Positions 1 to 5,878 of a stretch of DNA of 7,367 nt are shown piece by piece (the stretch's first letter is position 1; each line of letters opens with the position of its first letter). Both the position numbers and the translations under genes were made by a program. Source of the DNA: Actinomycetota bacterium. Its GTDB lineage: Bacteria > Actinomycetota > Thermoleophilia > UBA2241. The stretch covers positions 1 through 7,367 of the forward strand of contig PLTW01000160.1 of assembly GCA_003164655.1 (NCBI GenBank). The letters are read 5' to 3'. The notes under the pieces are model-generated. The model made no database searches. It worked only from the letters and a program-made list of their open reading frames with translations, and had not been told where the DNA came from.

Positions 1-96
1 GCCGCCCCGCGCGGCGCCGGCGACGACCAGGCCGCTTCGCCGCCGCCGGCGACGGCCGCGCCCCCAGCGCCCGCCACCCCCGCGTCACGCAGGTAG
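1..96 (+). CDS. C-terminal tail of an unknown protein (5' partial)
   Basis: Frame +1 is open from the window edge to a TAG at 94-96 and encodes 31 residues, mostly Ala and Pro, ending in SRR. Only three codons end in A or T, which fits coding in this GC-rich genome slightly better than the competing frame +2, where more codons end in A or T. Such Ala/Pro-rich tails are common disordered ends of actinobacterial proteins and say nothing about function. The stop codon sits inside the AGGTAGG that probably serves as ribosome binding site for the next gene, so the two genes would be translationally linked. It could instead be non-coding, or the ligase frame could run through here, because frame +2 is also open to the edge. 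Confidence 0.45.
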   Translation, partial: AAPRGAGDDQAASPPPATAAPPAPATPASRR

Positions 97-97
97 G
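91..97 (+). promoter_or_regulatory. Ribosome binding site overlapping the upstream stop codon
   Basis: AGGTAGG is the only purine-rich Shine-Dalgarno-like string near the beginning of the ligase gene. It lies 6 nt before an in-frame CTG at 104 and includes the TAG of the preceding reading frame. No comparable site precedes GTG 170 or ATG 176. This is the main evidence for placing the ligase start at the CTG. Confidence 0.45.
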
Positions 98-103
98 TTC
101 GCG

Positions 104-1666
104 CTGTCCAGCCTCATTCTGGCCAAGCTGAGTCTCCTGGGCGTCCTTGCCACCTTCCTCGCGCTGTTCGTGGGCATGCCGCGGGCCGCGGCCGCGCGGC
201 GCATCGTCCTTGTGGCCCTCGTGGCCTTTGCCGTTCTGCTGGCGCTCTTCTCATTGGCAGCGCTGCGCTCGACGAGCGGCACGGCCGACCGTCTCGCCCA
301 CCACCTGCCGCTGCTCGGGGTCGCCGGTCTCGCCGGTCTCGTGTTCCTGGCCGCCGCCACCTGGCTTGCGTGGCGCTATCCCGACTGGGCGATGCCCGCC
401 GTCGTCGTGCTGGCGCCGCTGCGCGTGGGGCTGTCACTCGGGTCGAACACGAGCAACCTGCTCATCCCGCTGTATCTCATCCTGCTCGCGGTCGCCATCG
501 CGGAGATGGTCGTCCGCGACCGCCTGCGGCTGCCCTCGGGCTGGCGCCCCGACCCCGTGCGCGTCGCGCTGGCGGTGATGATCGCCGTTGTCGGGGTCTC
601 TTCGCTGTGGACCGGCCAGGACTACGCCGCGCACACCAAGGCGTTCGCCGACGCGCTGATCAAGCTCTTCGCCTTCTATCTGCCGTTCGGGGTCCTCTAT
701 TACGTGCTCTACCGCTATGCCGGCGACGTGCATCGGCTGGCGCGCCTGCTGATCACGTTCGTCGCCGGCGGAGCGGTGCTGGCCGTCATCGGCATCGTCC
801 AGTACCCGACGCACTGGGCCATCGTCAACCGGGCCGAGGCCGTCCATGAGCATGCCCTCGGTTTGCCCTTCCGCGCGAACTCGCTGTTCTGGGACCCCAA
901 CATGTTCGGCCGGTTCCTCGCCCTCGTCATGCTCGTCGGGACGGCCCTGTTCTTGACGGCGCGTCTGCGCGAGGACGGAGCGCGGCGGCGAGCCATGTGG
1001 CTCGCCGCCGCCGCCGTCGGCCTCGCCGCGATGGCCTTCGTCGTGACTCTGTCGCGTTCGAGCGTGGCGGGCCTGCTGCTCGGCGCCCTGGTCCTGGAGA
1101 TGGCCTGGCTCGGCCGTCGCAAGGGTGGCGTCGCGGTGCTGGTGACCGTGCTCGTGCTGGTCGTGGGCCTCGCGGGCTTCACCGAGCTGCGCCACACGCC
1201 ACATCTGCCGACCAGGCTGGCGACGATCAGGCGCATCAACAAGCTCACCGGCGGACGGTACTATCTCGTGCAGACGGGCGTGCGCATGTTCGATCGACAC
1301 CCGGTCGCGGGCATCGGGCTTGCCGGTTTCCCGCTGGCCTTCCCCCACTACCGTACGACGCACGCCGCGGTTCTCACCCTGATCGACAGCCACACCACGG
1401 TGATCACGGTCGCCGCCGAACAGGGTCTGATCGGACTGGCCGCCTTTGCCTTTTTGCTCGTGACGTTCTTCGCCACCACCCTGCGCAAGCGGCGCTTCGG
1501 CGCCGACCGGCGCCTGTATCTCTGGCAAGCCTCGCTGGTCGGCTGTGTCGTCGCCGTCTTCGTTCACAGCCTCACCTACAATGCCTTCTTCGAAGATCCG
1601 TACATGTGGGTGTTCATGGCGCTGGCGTCGGCCGTGGCCACGCGCATCGTCCTCGCCGAGCCCTGA
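104..1666 (+). CDS. O-antigen ligase/polymerase family membrane protein (Wzy_C/WaaL fold)
   Basis: This is a large polytopic inner-membrane protein with roughly a dozen hydrophobic segments; related proteins polymerise or ligate lipid-linked glycans on the outer face of the membrane. Counting residues from GTG 170 (498 aa), family landmarks are NSLFWDPNMFGRFLA (237-251), SRSS (295-298), a loop with Arg363 and GIGLAGF (381-387), and DSHTTVITVAAEQGLIGL (406-423). The long external loop between SRSS and the last motif, with conserved Arg and His (candidate His408), is where WaaL/Wzy enzymes act. Start choice: frame +2 already encodes a membrane helix (SSLILAKLSLLGVLATFLAL) before GTG 170, and AGGTAGG lies 6 nt before CTG 104, so I use CTG 104 (520 aa). 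GTG 170 or ATG 176 are the conventional alternatives, and a start outside the window is not excluded. Ligase and polymerase activity cannot be told apart by sequence. The ABM-like gene follows after 33 nt. Confidence 0.85.
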   Translation: MSSLILAKLSLLGVLATFLALFVGMPRAAAARRIVLVALVAFAVLLALFSLAALRSTSGTADRLAHHLPLLGVAGLAGLVFLAAATWLAWRYPDWAMPAVVVLAPLRVGLSLGSNTSNLLIPLYLILLAVAIAEMVVRDRLRLPSGWRPDPVRVALAVMIAVVGVSSLWTGQDYAAHTKAFADALIKLFAFYLPFGVLYYVLYRYAGDVHRLARLLITFVAGGAVLAVIGIVQYPTHWAIVNRAEAVHEHALGLPFRANSLFWDPNMFGRFLALVMLVGTALFLTARLREDGARRRAMWLAAAAVGLAAMAFVVTLSRSSVAGLLLGALVLEMAWLGRRKGGVAVLVTVLVLVVGLAGFTELRHTPHLPTRLATIRRINKLTGGRYYLVQTGVRMFDRHPVAGIGLAGFPLAFPHYRTTHAAVLTLIDSHTTVITVAAEQGLIGLAAFAFLLVTFFATTLRKRRFGADRRLYLWQASLVGCVVAVFVHSLTYNAFFEDPYMWVFMALASAVATRIVLAEP

Positions 1667-1699
1667 GCAGCCTCGCCCACCGCGCCACGGAGGTCCGCC

Positions 1700-1981
1700 A
1701 TGTTCGTCAACTTGTCCATCCACTACCCCAAAGCGCAGCACAGGCGTGATCTCATCGACTCGATGCACCGCTTCGGCGCCGCCGCCGCCGGAGCGCCCGG
1801 CCTGCTGCGGGTCGCGACCCTCCAGGACGAGCGCGGCGGGCGGCTCGTCGGTTTGATGGTGTGGGATTCGCGCGCAGACTGGGAGGCCGGCATCGCCCGG
1901 TCCCGGGCGGCCGTCGAGCACGACGATTTCGACCTGTGGGAGGAGCGCGCTCCCGAGGGGTTCGCGCTCGACGAGGTGTGA
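1700..1981 (+). CDS. Small ABM-like dimeric alpha-beta barrel protein
   Basis: This 93-residue protein has the strand-helix-strand-strand-helix order of the ferredoxin-like antibiotic biosynthesis monooxygenase (ABM) superfamily. FVNLSIHYP is the first strand, a helix spans about 13-28, LLRVATLQDE and RLVGLMVWDS are the middle strands, and a helix begins at RADWEAGI. About 90-100 residues is normal for single-domain members, which usually work as dimers. The superfamily covers quinol monooxygenases, heme-degrading enzymes and many proteins with no known reaction, and no residue here decides between them. The start is secure: GGAGG at 1689-1693 lies 6 nt before the ATG. It follows the ligase gene by 33 nt and precedes the PNPOx-like gene by 89 nt, all in one direction, so it may be co-transcribed. 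It is likely cytoplasmic, with no signal peptide or membrane segment. Confidence 0.7.
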   Translation: MFVNLSIHYPKAQHRRDLIDSMHRFGAAAAGAPGLLRVATLQDERGGRLVGLMVWDSRADWEAGIARSRAAVEHDDFDLWEERAPEGFALDEV

Positions 1982-2015
1982 CCACTCGCAGCACCGGGTA
2001 GGACGAGCCCGCTTC

Positions 2016-2043
2016 GGGCGCTCCGTTTGCCTGCGGGGCGCCC
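2016..2043 (+). terminator. Strong intergenic hairpin, terminator or structured leader
   Basis: GGGCGCTCCG (2016-2025) pairs with CGGGGCGCCC (2034-2043) over ten consecutive positions with one G-U pair and an 8-nt loop. It lies in the 89-nt gap between the ABM-like and PNPOx-like genes and ends before the GGAGGG ribosome binding site at 2059-2064. There is no clear T tract after it, so it is either a high-GC terminator lacking a U run or an mRNA structure in the leader of the next gene. A weaker hairpin at 2005-2023 shares bases with it, so the two cannot form together. Confidence 0.5.
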
Positions 2044-2070
2044 ACGTTCTTCGTCTACGGAGGGCACGCC

Positions 2071-2484
2071 ATGAAGAAGCTTCCCGACCAGCTCCTCGAC
2101 CTGCTCTGGGGCGGCCACAACATCTGGGTCGCGACCGTCGCCCCCGACGGCACGCCCAACGTCTCGATCAAGGGCTCGGGAGCCCTGCTCGATGACGGTC
2201 AGCTGTACTTCGCAGACATGTTCTCGCACAAGACCCGCGAGAACCTGCAGCACGACCCCCGGGTCGCAGTGGGCGTCCACGATCCCGAGCGCAAGATCGC
2301 GATGCAGGTGAAGGGCCGCGCCGAGCTGATCGACCACGGCGACGTCTTCGACCAGGTCAGCGAGCGCCTCGGCAAGCTCTCCGACAAGCTCTCCCTGCCG
2401 CCGGTCAAGTACGTCGTGAAGATCGAGGTCGAGTCGGTCTGGGACATGGGGCCGGGGCCGCACGCCGGCGAAGAGCTCACCTAG
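2071..2484 (+). CDS. PNPOx-like flavin-binding family protein
   Basis: This 137-residue protein belongs to the split beta-barrel pyridoxamine 5'-phosphate oxidase-like family. Family features in order are IWVATVAPDGTPNVSIKGSG (18-37), LYFADMFSHKTRENL (45-59, the phosphate-binding S-K-T region and following helix), DPRVAVGV (62-69), the strand with QVKGRAELI (79-87), and a C-terminal IEVESVWDMGPGP (118-130). Members are small cytoplasmic dimers that bind FMN or a related flavin. Most are not true PNP oxidases and their substrates are unknown; this one is shorter than PdxH and lacks its C-terminal extension, so vitamin B6 synthesis should not be assumed. GGAGGG at 2059-2064 lies 6 nt before the ATG and fixes the start. 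The histidine phosphatase gene follows after 13 nt, which suggests one transcript. Confidence 0.85.
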   Translation: MKKLPDQLLDLLWGGHNIWVATVAPDGTPNVSIKGSGALLDDGQLYFADMFSHKTRENLQHDPRVAVGVHDPERKIAMQVKGRAELIDHGDVFDQVSERLGKLSDKLSLPPVKYVVKIEVESVWDMGPGPHAGEELT

Positions 2485-2497
2485 CACGCGGCGCGAG

Positions 2498-3157
2498 ATG
2501 TCCGACGGGGCGGACCGGCCCACCGGCCCACCGCCACCCGCCCGCCTCTTCATGGTGCGCCACGGTCAGACCGACTGGAACCTGGCGCCGGCGCGCTGTC
2601 AGGGCTGGGCCGAGGTGCCGTTGAACGACACCGGTCGACGGCAGGCCCACGAGCTCGGCGAGCGGCTGCGCGGCGCCGGCATCGAGCGGCTGGTCACGAG
2701 CCACCTGCTGCGCGCCCGTCAGACCACCGAGGAGCTGCGCGACGTACTCGGACACGACATCCCGGTGAGCATCGACCGGCGACTGGCCGAGAGCAACCGC
2801 GGCGCCTGGCAGGGTCGCAGCTTCGTCTCGATCATGAAGAACGACCCCGCAGGGTGGGCCGCCTACCGCGAGCACCCCGAGTCGTTCCGCTTTCCCCACG
2901 GCGAGAGCCTCGCCGAACAGCGGCGACGCGTGCTCGAGGCGCTGCGTGACGCGGCCCGCACGGACCACGTCACGCTCCTGGTCTCGCACGCCGGCTGCAT
3001 CCGCCTGGTGCTCGGCTTTCTCGCCGGCAGAAGCATCGCCTCCGTCCACGACGAGAAGGCGCCCAACGGCGAGGCACTGGCGCTCGTCGACCCGGTGGAT
3101 CTGGCGGCGCGCATCGATCGCTTCCTGGCGGCGGACGCGCAGACCCCTGAGGGGTAG
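2498..3157 (+). CDS. Histidine phosphatase superfamily protein (phosphoglycerate mutase-like)
   Basis: This 219-residue cytoplasmic enzyme of the branch-1 histidine phosphatases removes phosphate through a phosphohistidine intermediate. The catalytic motif is MVRHGQTDWN, with Arg21 and nucleophile His22. LLRARQTTEE supplies Arg72, ESNRGAWQG supplies the likely acid Glu98, and LVSHAGCIR supplies the second catalytic His164. HGESLAEQRRRV at 134-145 is also typical. All core residues are present, so it should be active. Family members include CobC-type alpha-ribazole phosphatase, sugar-phosphate phosphatases and phosphoglycerate mutases, and the substrate cannot be chosen here. The ATG at 2498 leaves a Pro-rich 15-residue leader before the first strand; its ribosome binding site is weak, but the next ATG (2552) would begin almost at the catalytic motif. 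It lies 13 nt after the PNPOx-like gene and faces the SpoIID gene tail to tail. Confidence 0.9.
   Translation: MSDGADRPTGPPPPARLFMVRHGQTDWNLAPARCQGWAEVPLNDTGRRQAHELGERLRGAGIERLVTSHLLRARQTTEELRDVLGHDIPVSIDRRLAESNRGAWQGRSFVSIMKNDPAGWAAYREHPESFRFPHGESLAEQRRRVLEALRDAARTDHVTLLVSHAGCIRLVLGFLAGRSIASVHDEKAPNGEALALVDPVDLAARIDRFLAADAQTPEG
3143..3155. terminator. Palindrome at a convergent gene end, candidate bidirectional terminator
   Basis: ACCCCTGAGGGGT is a perfect 5-bp stem with a 3-nt loop. It overlaps the last codons and the T of the TAG stop of the phosphatase gene, and lies 28-40 nt beyond the stop of the opposing SpoIID gene. With only 25 bp between the two convergent stops, a shared terminator is plausible. 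The stem is short and no T run follows on either strand, so this is a weak candidate. Confidence 0.35.
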
Positions 3158-3182
3158 TCCTGCGAGGCGACCCGGCGGCCGG

Positions 3183-4382
3183 CTACTGACTGGTCGAGAG
3201 CTGGCGAACCTGCGATTGACGGCCGACTGGCGCCGGCGGACCGGTGGTCGCGGCGCGCTCGCCCACGACCAACTGGAACGGCGCGCCGCCGTCGAGCAGC
3301 GCCAGCGTGTCGCCGTCGCCGACGATCAGCCAGCCGTGCCAGCGGCCCGCGAGGTCGAGCCTGACGCTGCCGGTGAACAGCCGGTAGGCGCCCGCCTTGA
3401 GGGTGACCTGGGTGGCCGAGCCAAGGTCGCGCTCCTGGTCGCCCGGCCCACGGGCGACGAGTGTGACGATCGCCCAGGTGCCCGTCTGGGCGCCGTCGTT
3501 GCGCAGCGTGAAGTTGGCCGTGAGCGTCTCGCCTTGCCGGTACGGACCGGGTGAGAGCTGCACGGGACCGATCACGTCGAGCCGAGCGGCGCCCTTGGGC
3601 GCCTCGGGGCCCGTCCAGGGCGTCGAGGAGGCGGTAATGGCGGCGGAGGCGGTCGTGGCGGCGGAGGCGCTGGCGGCATCGACCAGCTGCACGCCCGGGT
3701 AATAATAGTCGACGATCCACTGATGATCCCGGCCCTGGGCGGCCCAGTACTGCGAGCCCCACTGCGTCATGTGGCTGCCGTCGGCCGGCGCGCCGGAGTA
3801 GACGCCCGCGTAGTAGGATGCCTGGAAGATCTGCCCGTCGCGGGTCATGGTCGTGCCCCAGGTGCTGTTGACGGCGTCCCAGTAGCGCTGGCCGTAGTCC
3901 CAGTCCATATACTCCTGGTAGTTGGTCGTATCGTCGACGTCGGCGCCCCAGGCCGCCACGTCGGGCAGCTTGGTCGGGTGCGTGGCCCAGTACCAGGCGT
4001 AGTCCTTGACGGCCAGGGCGCCGGCCCGCAAGGCCTCGTCGGAGAAGGCACTGGGCGGCGCCCACTCGTGCGACAGCACCCGCACGCAGTACGTGCGAAA
4101 GTCGACCGTGTCGACTCCGACGATCACGCCGGTGGGGTCGTTGGCCGGGAACCGGCGGGCGACCCGGATGGTAGCCGGCGGGGTAAGTGTCGCAGACGCC
4201 GCGGAGACTGTTGGAGCAGCAGTCGTGCCCGTGGCGACCTGAGTGCCGGTCGCCGCGGCGCCGGCGGTCAGCACCGTCGCCGCCCCAAGCGCCAGGAGAG
4301 CGACGAAAACAACGCAGGCCAACGCGCGCCGACGGAATCGCCGCCGGGGGCCACCGGTCGCTGCCGTTCGTCTCGAGTCCAT
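3183..4382 (-). CDS. Exported SpoIID/LytB-domain protein with C-terminal beta-sandwich domain
   Basis: This 399-residue protein starts with an Arg-rich segment and a hydrophobic stretch (about 20-44), a signal peptide or membrane anchor. A Ser/Thr/Ala spacer leads to a SpoIID domain (about 84-235): VDTVDFRTYCVRVLSHEWAP (90-109), ALRAGALAVKDYAWYWA (117-133), a variable middle, and the closing MTQWGSQYWAAQG (205-217) with VDYYYPGVQL (224-233). Glu106 aligns with the catalytic Glu of SpoIID lytic transglycosylases, which cut glycan strands freed of stem peptides. After an Ala/Ser/Thr linker (236-255), residues about 267-373 look like an Ig-like/CARDB-type beta-sandwich (LTANFTLRNDGAQTGTW), probably for binding. 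The ATG at 4382 is preferred because a GAGAGGGAG site precedes it and the charged leader then fits a signal peptide; an upstream in-frame ATG at 4466 would start inside the promoter. SpoIID domains also occur in non-sporulating bacteria, so a sporulation role is not implied. It is divergent from the glycosyltransferase gene. Confidence 0.85.
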   Translation of the reverse strand: MDSRRTAATGGPRRRFRRRALACVVFVALLALGAATVLTAGAAATGTQVATGTTAAPTVSAASATLTPPATIRVARRFPANDPTGVIVGVDTVDFRTYCVRVLSHEWAPPSAFSDEALRAGALAVKDYAWYWATHPTKLPDVAAWGADVDDTTNYQEYMDWDYGQRYWDAVNSTWGTTMTRDGQIFQASYYAGVYSGAPADGSHMTQWGSQYWAAQGRDHQWIVDYYYPGVQLVDAASASAATTASAAITASSTPWTGPEAPKGAARLDVIGPVQLSPGPYRQGETLTANFTLRNDGAQTGTWAIVTLVARGPGDQERDLGSATQVTLKAGAYRLFTGSVRLDLAGRWHGWLIVGDGDTLALLDGGAPFQLVVGERAATTGPPAPVGRQSQVRQLSTSQ

Positions 4383-4404
4383 GCTCCCTCTCGGCCTTGG
4401 GGTA

Positions 4405-4422
4405 GTACCGGACTCGGGGTAC
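4405..4422. repeat. Inverted repeat in the SpoIID gene leader
   Basis: GTACC (4405-4409) and GGTAC (4418-4422) form an inverted repeat with an 8-nt centre. It lies between the predicted leftward transcription start (near 4431) and the ATG at 4382, so it could be an operator or a leader hairpin. Half-sites of 5 bp can arise by chance, and this is a positional observation only. Confidence 0.25.
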
Positions 4423-4437
4423 GCACGAGCCTGCTCT

Positions 4438-4466
4438 ATTATCGCGCGTCGGACAGGGCATGGCAA
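4438..4466 (-). promoter_or_regulatory. Housekeeping-type promoter of the SpoIID-domain gene
   Basis: On the minus strand TTGCCA (4466-4461) is followed by exactly 17 nt and then GATAAT (4443-4438). Each hexamer differs from the sigma-70/SigA consensus at one position. Transcription would begin near 4431, giving a leader of about 50 nt before the ATG at 4382. AT-rich elements are rare in this DNA, so the match and ideal spacing are persuasive. Confidence 0.65.
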
Positions 4467-4492
4467 CTGCGCGGGGCCGGGCTGCAGCTCGA

Positions 4493-4514
4493 CGGCGGGC
4501 GAGACCTGCCGCCG
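4493..4514. promoter_or_regulatory. Possible operator: inverted repeat in the divergent control region
   Basis: CGGCGG (4493-4498) and CCGCCG (4509-4514) are inverted across 10 nt, just upstream of the rightward -10 box and on the upstream side of the leftward promoter. A repressor or activator here could control both directions. GC-rich half-sites like these are frequent by chance. A perfect 8-bp palindrome, GCTGCAGC, also lies at 4481-4488. Nothing else recognisable was found in 4383-4606 beyond the promoters, the GTACC/GGTAC repeat and the mini-ORF. Confidence 0.25.
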
Positions 4515-4522
4515 ACAGCAGG

Positions 4523-4535
4523 TAAGATAGGCACC
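4523..4535 (+). promoter_or_regulatory. Candidate -10 box placed for a leaderless transcript
   Basis: TAAGAT (4523-4528) is followed by 7 nt and then ATG at 4536. A TANNNT box 6-8 nt before the start codon is the usual signature of leaderless mRNAs in actinobacteria, with transcription starting on the A of the ATG. No convincing -35 is visible at the expected distance, which is common for this promoter type. It would drive the glycosyltransferase and second ligase genes. Confidence 0.45.
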
Positions 4536-4610
4536 ATGCGTCGTTGGCCTGGAACCTCACAACCCGTATCCGGCGGTCCCTCATCCCAGGGCGAGCGGGG
4601 GCGGTCATGA
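4536..4610 (+). CDS. Possible 24-residue leader peptide ahead of the glycosyltransferase
   Basis: ATG 4536 opens a 24-codon frame (begins MRRWPGTSQP, ends ERGRS) whose TGA at 4608-4610 overlaps the glycosyltransferase ATG at 4607 as ATGA, the classic arrangement for translational coupling. Its ATG is exactly where a transcript from the TAAGAT box would begin. The peptide is rich in Ser, Gly and Arg, with no recognised motif. Against it, third codon positions are less GC-biased than in the neighbouring genes, so the peptide itself may not be conserved and the frame may only serve to deliver ribosomes. It may also be fortuitous. Confidence 0.35.
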   Translation: MRRWPGTSQPVSGGPSSQGERGRS

Positions 4611-5878
4611 AGAAGCTCCTGTACGTCGCCAACCCCTTCCCGCCGACGGCGACGGGCGGCAACGCCCGCCATCTGCGGTTCCTGCGCTATCTGCCCGAGT
4701 CCGGCTGGGAGGCGACCGTCCTGTCGGTGCGCACACAGGGGCCGGTGCCCGATCCCCCCGGCGTGCGCATCGTGCGTGCCGCCGCGCTCGACCCGGAGCG
4801 CCTGTACGCTTTGGGACGGCGGCTCATGGGACCGGCGCCGCGCCGGCGGCCGGCGGCGGGCGCCGCCGCGACCGCAACAGGCGCGGCGACGAGCCCGCGG
4901 TACACCAGCCGGCGGGCGCCCATCGACGACTGGCTGCAGGTGCCCGATGCGTACGTAAGCTGGATCGTGCCGGCCGTCCGCCGCGGCCGGCGGCTGCTGC
5001 GGGAAGAGCGCTTCGACGCCCTCTTTTCGAGCTATCCACGGGGCTCCGCGCATCTCGTAGCGGCCGAGCTTGCCAGGGAGAGCGGCCTTCCCTGGGTCGC
5101 CGACTACCGCGACCCCTGGCTGGCGAATGAGTTCCACCACTATCCGACCCGCTGCCACCAGGCGCTGAACGTCCGGCTCGAGAGCTGGGCGCTTTCGCAG
5201 GCCGGCGCCCTGACGGCCGTAGACGAGCCCATCGCCGAGGGTCTGCGCCGGCGCTACCCGGCGCTGGCCGCGGCGACCAGCGTCATCTCCAACGGCTATG
5301 ACGCAGACGAAGACATCGACGAGGTCGAGCTGGGGCCCGGCTTCTGGCTCGTGCACACCGGTCGGCTCTACGGCCGTACCGAGCAGCTCGCCGAGTTCCT
5401 CACGGCGTTCGCGGCGTTGCCCGACGACGTGCACGTGCTCTTCCTGGGCGTCGGCGGACCCGAGATCGCGGCCCGCGCCGCGGCTCTCGGAGTCGCTCAC
5501 CGCGTGCAGGTCGAGCCTTTCGCGCCGCGGGCCCGGGCTCGCGGCCTGCAGCGCGCGGCCGATGCGCTTCTGCTCATCACCGGACGCGCCCCCGAGACGC
5601 TGACGAGCAAGCTCTTCGAGTACCTCGCAAGCGGCCGCCCGATATTCGCCGTGACCCCGCTGCACTCGGCCGCCTGCCACCTGATCGACGAGGCCGCCGG
5701 GGGACGCTGCGCCGCACCCGACGAGCCCCTCTCGCCGGCCCTTGCGACGTTCGTCGCCGACGCTCGCGCCGGGCGCCTGCCGCCGGCCAGGGCCGACGTG
5801 GTGCGACGGTATGACGGCCGCGAGCTCACGCAACAGCTGGCGGCCGTTCTGGACGGGCTCACAGGCGACCATGGCTGA
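4607..5878 (+). CDS. GT-B glycosyltransferase, GT4-like
   Basis: This 423-residue cytoplasmic or membrane-associated enzyme transfers a sugar from a nucleotide donor, probably to a lipid-linked glycan. The N-terminal Rossmann-like half has LLYVANPFPPTATGGNARH (4-22) with the acceptor-side GG loop, PDAYVSWI (113-120), and FSSYPRGSAHLVA (140-152) leading to PWVADYRDPW (162-171). The C-terminal half has VISNGYD (226-232), the strand LVHTGRLYGRTEQL (248-261), LFLGVGG (278-284), and the donor-site signature LTSKLFEYLASGRPIFAV (332-349). An Ala/Arg-rich stretch (about 77-104) looks like a disordered insertion. ATG 4607 is chosen because GGGGG at 4597-4601 precedes it and the protein then begins directly with the first beta strand; the in-frame TTG at 4544 is less likely. 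Its end overlaps the next gene by 8 nt, so the two are co-translated. Donor, acceptor and linkage cannot be read from sequence. Confidence 0.9.
   Translation: MKKLLYVANPFPPTATGGNARHLRFLRYLPESGWEATVLSVRTQGPVPDPPGVRIVRAAALDPERLYALGRRLMGPAPRRRPAAGAAATATGAATSPRYTSRRAPIDDWLQVPDAYVSWIVPAVRRGRRLLREERFDALFSSYPRGSAHLVAAELARESGLPWVADYRDPWLANEFHHYPTRCHQALNVRLESWALSQAGALTAVDEPIAEGLRRRYPALAAATSVISNGYDADEDIDEVELGPGFWLVHTGRLYGRTEQLAEFLTAFAALPDDVHVLFLGVGGPEIAARAAALGVAHRVQVEPFAPRARARGLQRAADALLLITGRAPETLTSKLFEYLASGRPIFAVTPLHSAACHLIDEAAGGRCAAPDEPLSPALATFVADARAGRLPPARADVVRRYDGRELTQQLAAVLDGLTGDHG

Noticed and set aside
434..1921. Long minus-strand open frame opposite the first ligase and ABM-like genes
   Set aside because: It is rich in Gly, Arg, Glu, His and Gln with no domain motif, as expected for the antisense of GC-rich membrane-protein codons; the plus-strand genes have clear family motifs.
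2005..2023. Small hairpin GAG-CCCG-CTT-CGGG-CG-CTC
   Set aside because: The stem is bulged and short, and is out-competed by the 10-bp hairpin at 2016-2043; mentioned only as its alternative.
3183..4382. Evidence that the organism forms endospores
   Set aside because: A SpoIID domain alone is not diagnostic, since it occurs in non-sporulating bacteria, and no other sporulation gene is present.
4383..4466. Upstream ATG (4466) as the SpoIID start
   Set aside because: The ATG lies within the -35 hexamer of the best promoter, and the added 28 residues would put a non-signal-like stretch before the signal peptide; ATG 4382 has a good ribosome binding site.
4544..4606. TTG 4544 as the glycosyltransferase start
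   Set aside because: The extra 21 residues lie before the first beta strand of the fold and there is no ribosome binding site; ATG 4607 has GGGGG at suitable spacing.
3723..4610. 295-codon plus-strand open frame antisense to the SpoIID gene
   Set aside because: It has no motif and is antisense to a gene with a signal peptide, SpoIID motifs, a ribosome binding site and a promoter. Only its last 25 codons (4536-4610) are kept as a possible leader ORF.
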